Positions 62,774 through 64,000 of a DNA stretch of 64,000 nucleotides are shown one piece after another. The notes beneath the pieces are model-generated. The model did not search any database. It was given only the letters and a program-made list of their open reading frames with translations, and was not told the DNA's origin. The stretch spans positions 2,452,332-2,516,331 of the forward strand of contig NC_009253.1 of assembly GCF_000016165.1 (NCBI RefSeq), given 5' to 3'. This DNA is from Desulforamulus reducens MI-1 (lineage in GTDB: Bacteria; Bacillota; Desulfotomaculia; Desulfotomaculales; Desulfotomaculaceae). The translations under genes and the position numbers were made by a program. The stretch's first letter is position 1; every line of letters begins with the position of its first letter.

Positions 62774-62929
62774 TAGTGTCCTTGAACAACCTTTCATTTC
62801 TTAACAATTTAACATCTTTTCCTAGATCATTTGCAACTTAGCCCTTCTCTGTACACAAGTGATACAATTATTTCTGCTTAGGAAGGATTTTATAGAAATC
62901 CCTAGAAAGTAAATAATTAAAAATTAATA

Positions 62930-63058
62930 GTACTCCGAGCTTAGGCACCTAAGATAGTAATTATGGTTCTTAAGCCGTTAGGGTTTGTCTGGAAACGGGC
63001 AGGCCTCCCAATGCGGAAAGGAGAAACACATTATGCCAAATGGCGAGTCCGTGTACTG
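62930..63058 (+). promoter_or_regulatory. Moco-family riboswitch aptamer upstream of tupA (copy B)
   Basis: CTCCGAGC, AAGCCGTTAGGGTTT, TGGAAACGGGCAGG and CCTCCCAATGCGGAAAGGAG occur in the order of the Moco RNA motif, sharing four blocks with copy A at 52168-52286. In known cases it binds molybdenum or tungsten cofactor. Control of a tungstate-binding protein fits the tungsten form. A terminator follows directly, so ligand probably stops transcription. Confidence 0.75.
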
Positions 63059-63095
63059 TTTTTTCTTTCTTACAGTACACGGTTTTATTTTTTGT
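63049..63095 (+). terminator. Riboswitch terminator upstream of tupA
   Basis: CCGTGTACTG and CAGTACACGG pair perfectly (10 bp) and are followed by TTTTATTTTTTG, 78 bases before the tupA start. Confidence 0.9.
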
Positions 63096-63173
63096 TTTGG
63101 GGGGTGAAATACTAGCACAGCAAAAAATGTTACAAATTCAACACCGTATATTAAATACATAGGAGGTTTTATC

Positions 63174-64000
63174 ATGAAGAATCGGTCATTAAAATATCTT
63201 GCCTTGCTGTTAACAATGCTTATGCTGGTAGTTGTCGGCTGTGCTCAGCAACAAACCCCTAAGGAAGAAGTGAAGAAGGAAGCCGCAGAACCTGCAATAA
63301 AAGATGTTATTCTAGCCACAACCACCAGTACCCAAGACAGCGGTTTACTGGATGTACTGAAACCTGAGTTTGAAAAGAAAACCGGTTATAACTTAAAAAT
63401 TATTGCTGTAGGCACTGGTGCTGCCTTAAAGATGGGTGAAAAGGGTGAGGCCGATGTGCTGCTAACCCACGCTGCCAAATCTGAAAAACCCCTAGTTGAT
63501 AACGGCATAGCCATAAATTATAACCAGGTGATGCATAATGACTTTATCATTGTAGGACCAGAAAACGACCCCGCAGGTATCAAAAATGCTAAAGCCACTG
63601 CAGAAGCAATGAAAATGATTGCCGATAAAGGTGCTGTCTTTGTATCCCGTGGGGATGATTCCGGTACCCATAAAAAGGAGCTGGGTCTCTGGAAAGAAGC
63701 ACAGATCGAACCTAAAGGTCAAAAATGGTATCAAGAATCCGGTACTGGTATGGGTGCAACTCTCAATATCTCCTCTGAAAAACAAGGTTATACTTTGACC
63801 GACCGGGCAACTTATCTAGCTCAAAAGGACAAGGTGAAGCTTGCTATCCTCTTAGAGGGCGACAAGTCTTTATTAAATATCTACCACGTTATGAACGTAA
63901 ACCCCAAGAAATTTGATAAAGTAAATGCTGAGGGTGGCAAAGCCTTTGTGGACTTTATGTTAGCCAAAGATACCCAAGAAATTATTGCTAAGTTTGGTGT
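63174..64000 (+). CDS. tupA: Tungstate-binding lipoprotein TupA (partial)
   Basis: The start ATG follows AGGAGGTTTTATC. A lipoprotein signal (ALLLTMLMLVVVGC) leads to the mature binding protein: DVILATTTSTQDSGLLDVLK (the TTTSTxxSGL anion loop of TupA/WtpA), GTGAALKMGEKGEADVLLTH, VSRGDDSGTHKKELGLW and YQESGTGMGATLNISSEKQG. It captures tungstate outside the cell for TupBC, whose genes are about 33 kb away at 28.7-30.2 kb. 275 codons are in the window and the gene continues beyond it. A Moco-family riboswitch precedes it. Confidence 0.93.
   Translation, partial: MKNRSLKYLALLLTMLMLVVVGCAQQQTPKEEVKKEAAEPAIKDVILATTTSTQDSGLLDVLKPEFEKKTGYNLKIIAVGTGAALKMGEKGEADVLLTHAAKSEKPLVDNGIAINYNQVMHNDFIIVGPENDPAGIKNAKATAEAMKMIADKGAVFVSRGDDSGTHKKELGLWKEAQIEPKGQKWYQESGTGMGATLNISSEKQGYTLTDRATYLAQKDKVKLAILLEGDKSLLNIYHVMNVNPKKFDKVNAEGGKAFVDFMLAKDTQEIIAKFG

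Larger units (their letters stand above)
62642..62929. other. Divergent region between dedA and tupA leader
   Basis: It contains the dedA promoter and hairpin (separate entries) and the start region of the rightward tupA transcript. TACAAT at about 62865 could be its -10 box, but the -35 is poor. Confidence 0.4.

Noticed and set aside
1-64000. CRISPR arrays, rRNA genes and a replication origin
   Set aside because: I saw no regularly spaced repeats, rRNA sequence or DnaA-box cluster in the window.

Overview
The window looks like chromosomal DNA of an anaerobic low-to-moderate-GC Firmicute, most likely a Desulfotomaculum/Desulforamulus-type member of the Peptococcaceae. The reasons are: a tungsten-type aldehyde ferredoxin oxidoreductase (AOR) with tungstate transport and pterin-cofactor genes, two iron-type alcohol dehydrogenases under a sigma-54 activator, a short manganese-catalase-like protein, AGGAGG ribosome binding sites with frequent GTG/TTG starts, and a UGA codon that looks like selenocysteine. 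The genus is inferred; no database was searched.

Layout. 0.3-3.3 kb: a DUF4352-like protein, a zinc-ribbon/VWA gene pair, a decayed region and a PC4/YdbC-like gene. 3.4-14.6 kb: a leftward defence operon (PLD/SNF2-like helicase, DUF4391 protein, a four-helix-bundle gene between small inverted repeats, a type III methyltransferase and a type III restriction subunit). An IS1380-family element with a TTAA target duplication splits the methyltransferase gene. 15-21 kb: accessory and decayed DNA (zinc-finger protein, M15 peptidase and DUF2922/DUF1659 remnants, a palindromic GC-rich stretch, a Mu/Tn7-like element with DDE transposase and AAA ATPase, a GNAT fragment and a frameshifted serine recombinase). 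21-25 kb: rlmD, a proline-rich protein and a chemoreceptor.

25.4-39 kb is the metabolic core. AOR, two MoaD-like proteins, TupBC tungstate permease and ATPase, MoaA, MoaC, a MOSC protein and a MobB-MoeB fusion run leftward. Upstream, ADH-2 (sigma-54 promoter) is followed by ADH-1, a sensor kinase and an NtrC-type regulator. Together they suggest regulated interconversion of alcohols, aldehydes and acids with tungsten uptake and cofactor synthesis. The tungstate-binding protein TupA lies apart at the right edge behind a Moco-family riboswitch. A second Moco-family riboswitch precedes an uncharacterised gene at 52 kb, and the AOR gene has its own attenuator-like leader.

39-57 kb holds a CapA-like lipoprotein, a diguanylate cyclase, a nitrilase-family hydrolase, a cell-wall amidase, a LysR regulator, two NifU-like scaffold genes (one with an in-frame UGA at a cluster cysteine, followed by a hairpin with a GGUC loop), an ECF sigma/anti-sigma pair, tRNA-Leu, a second IS1380 copy, a DEAD-box helicase, a sensor kinase and a short Mn-catalase-like gene. 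57-64 kb holds pstSCAB with a HAD-family gene, an unusual minor tRNA-Cys with an 8-bp acceptor stem beside two copies of a 118-bp repeat, a DedA gene with a promoter-hairpin leader, and tupA, cut by the window end.

The best leads are the UGA-containing NifU-like gene, the riboswitch-controlled unknown gene, the selenocysteine-like tRNA-Cys, and the defence operon broken by an insertion sequence.
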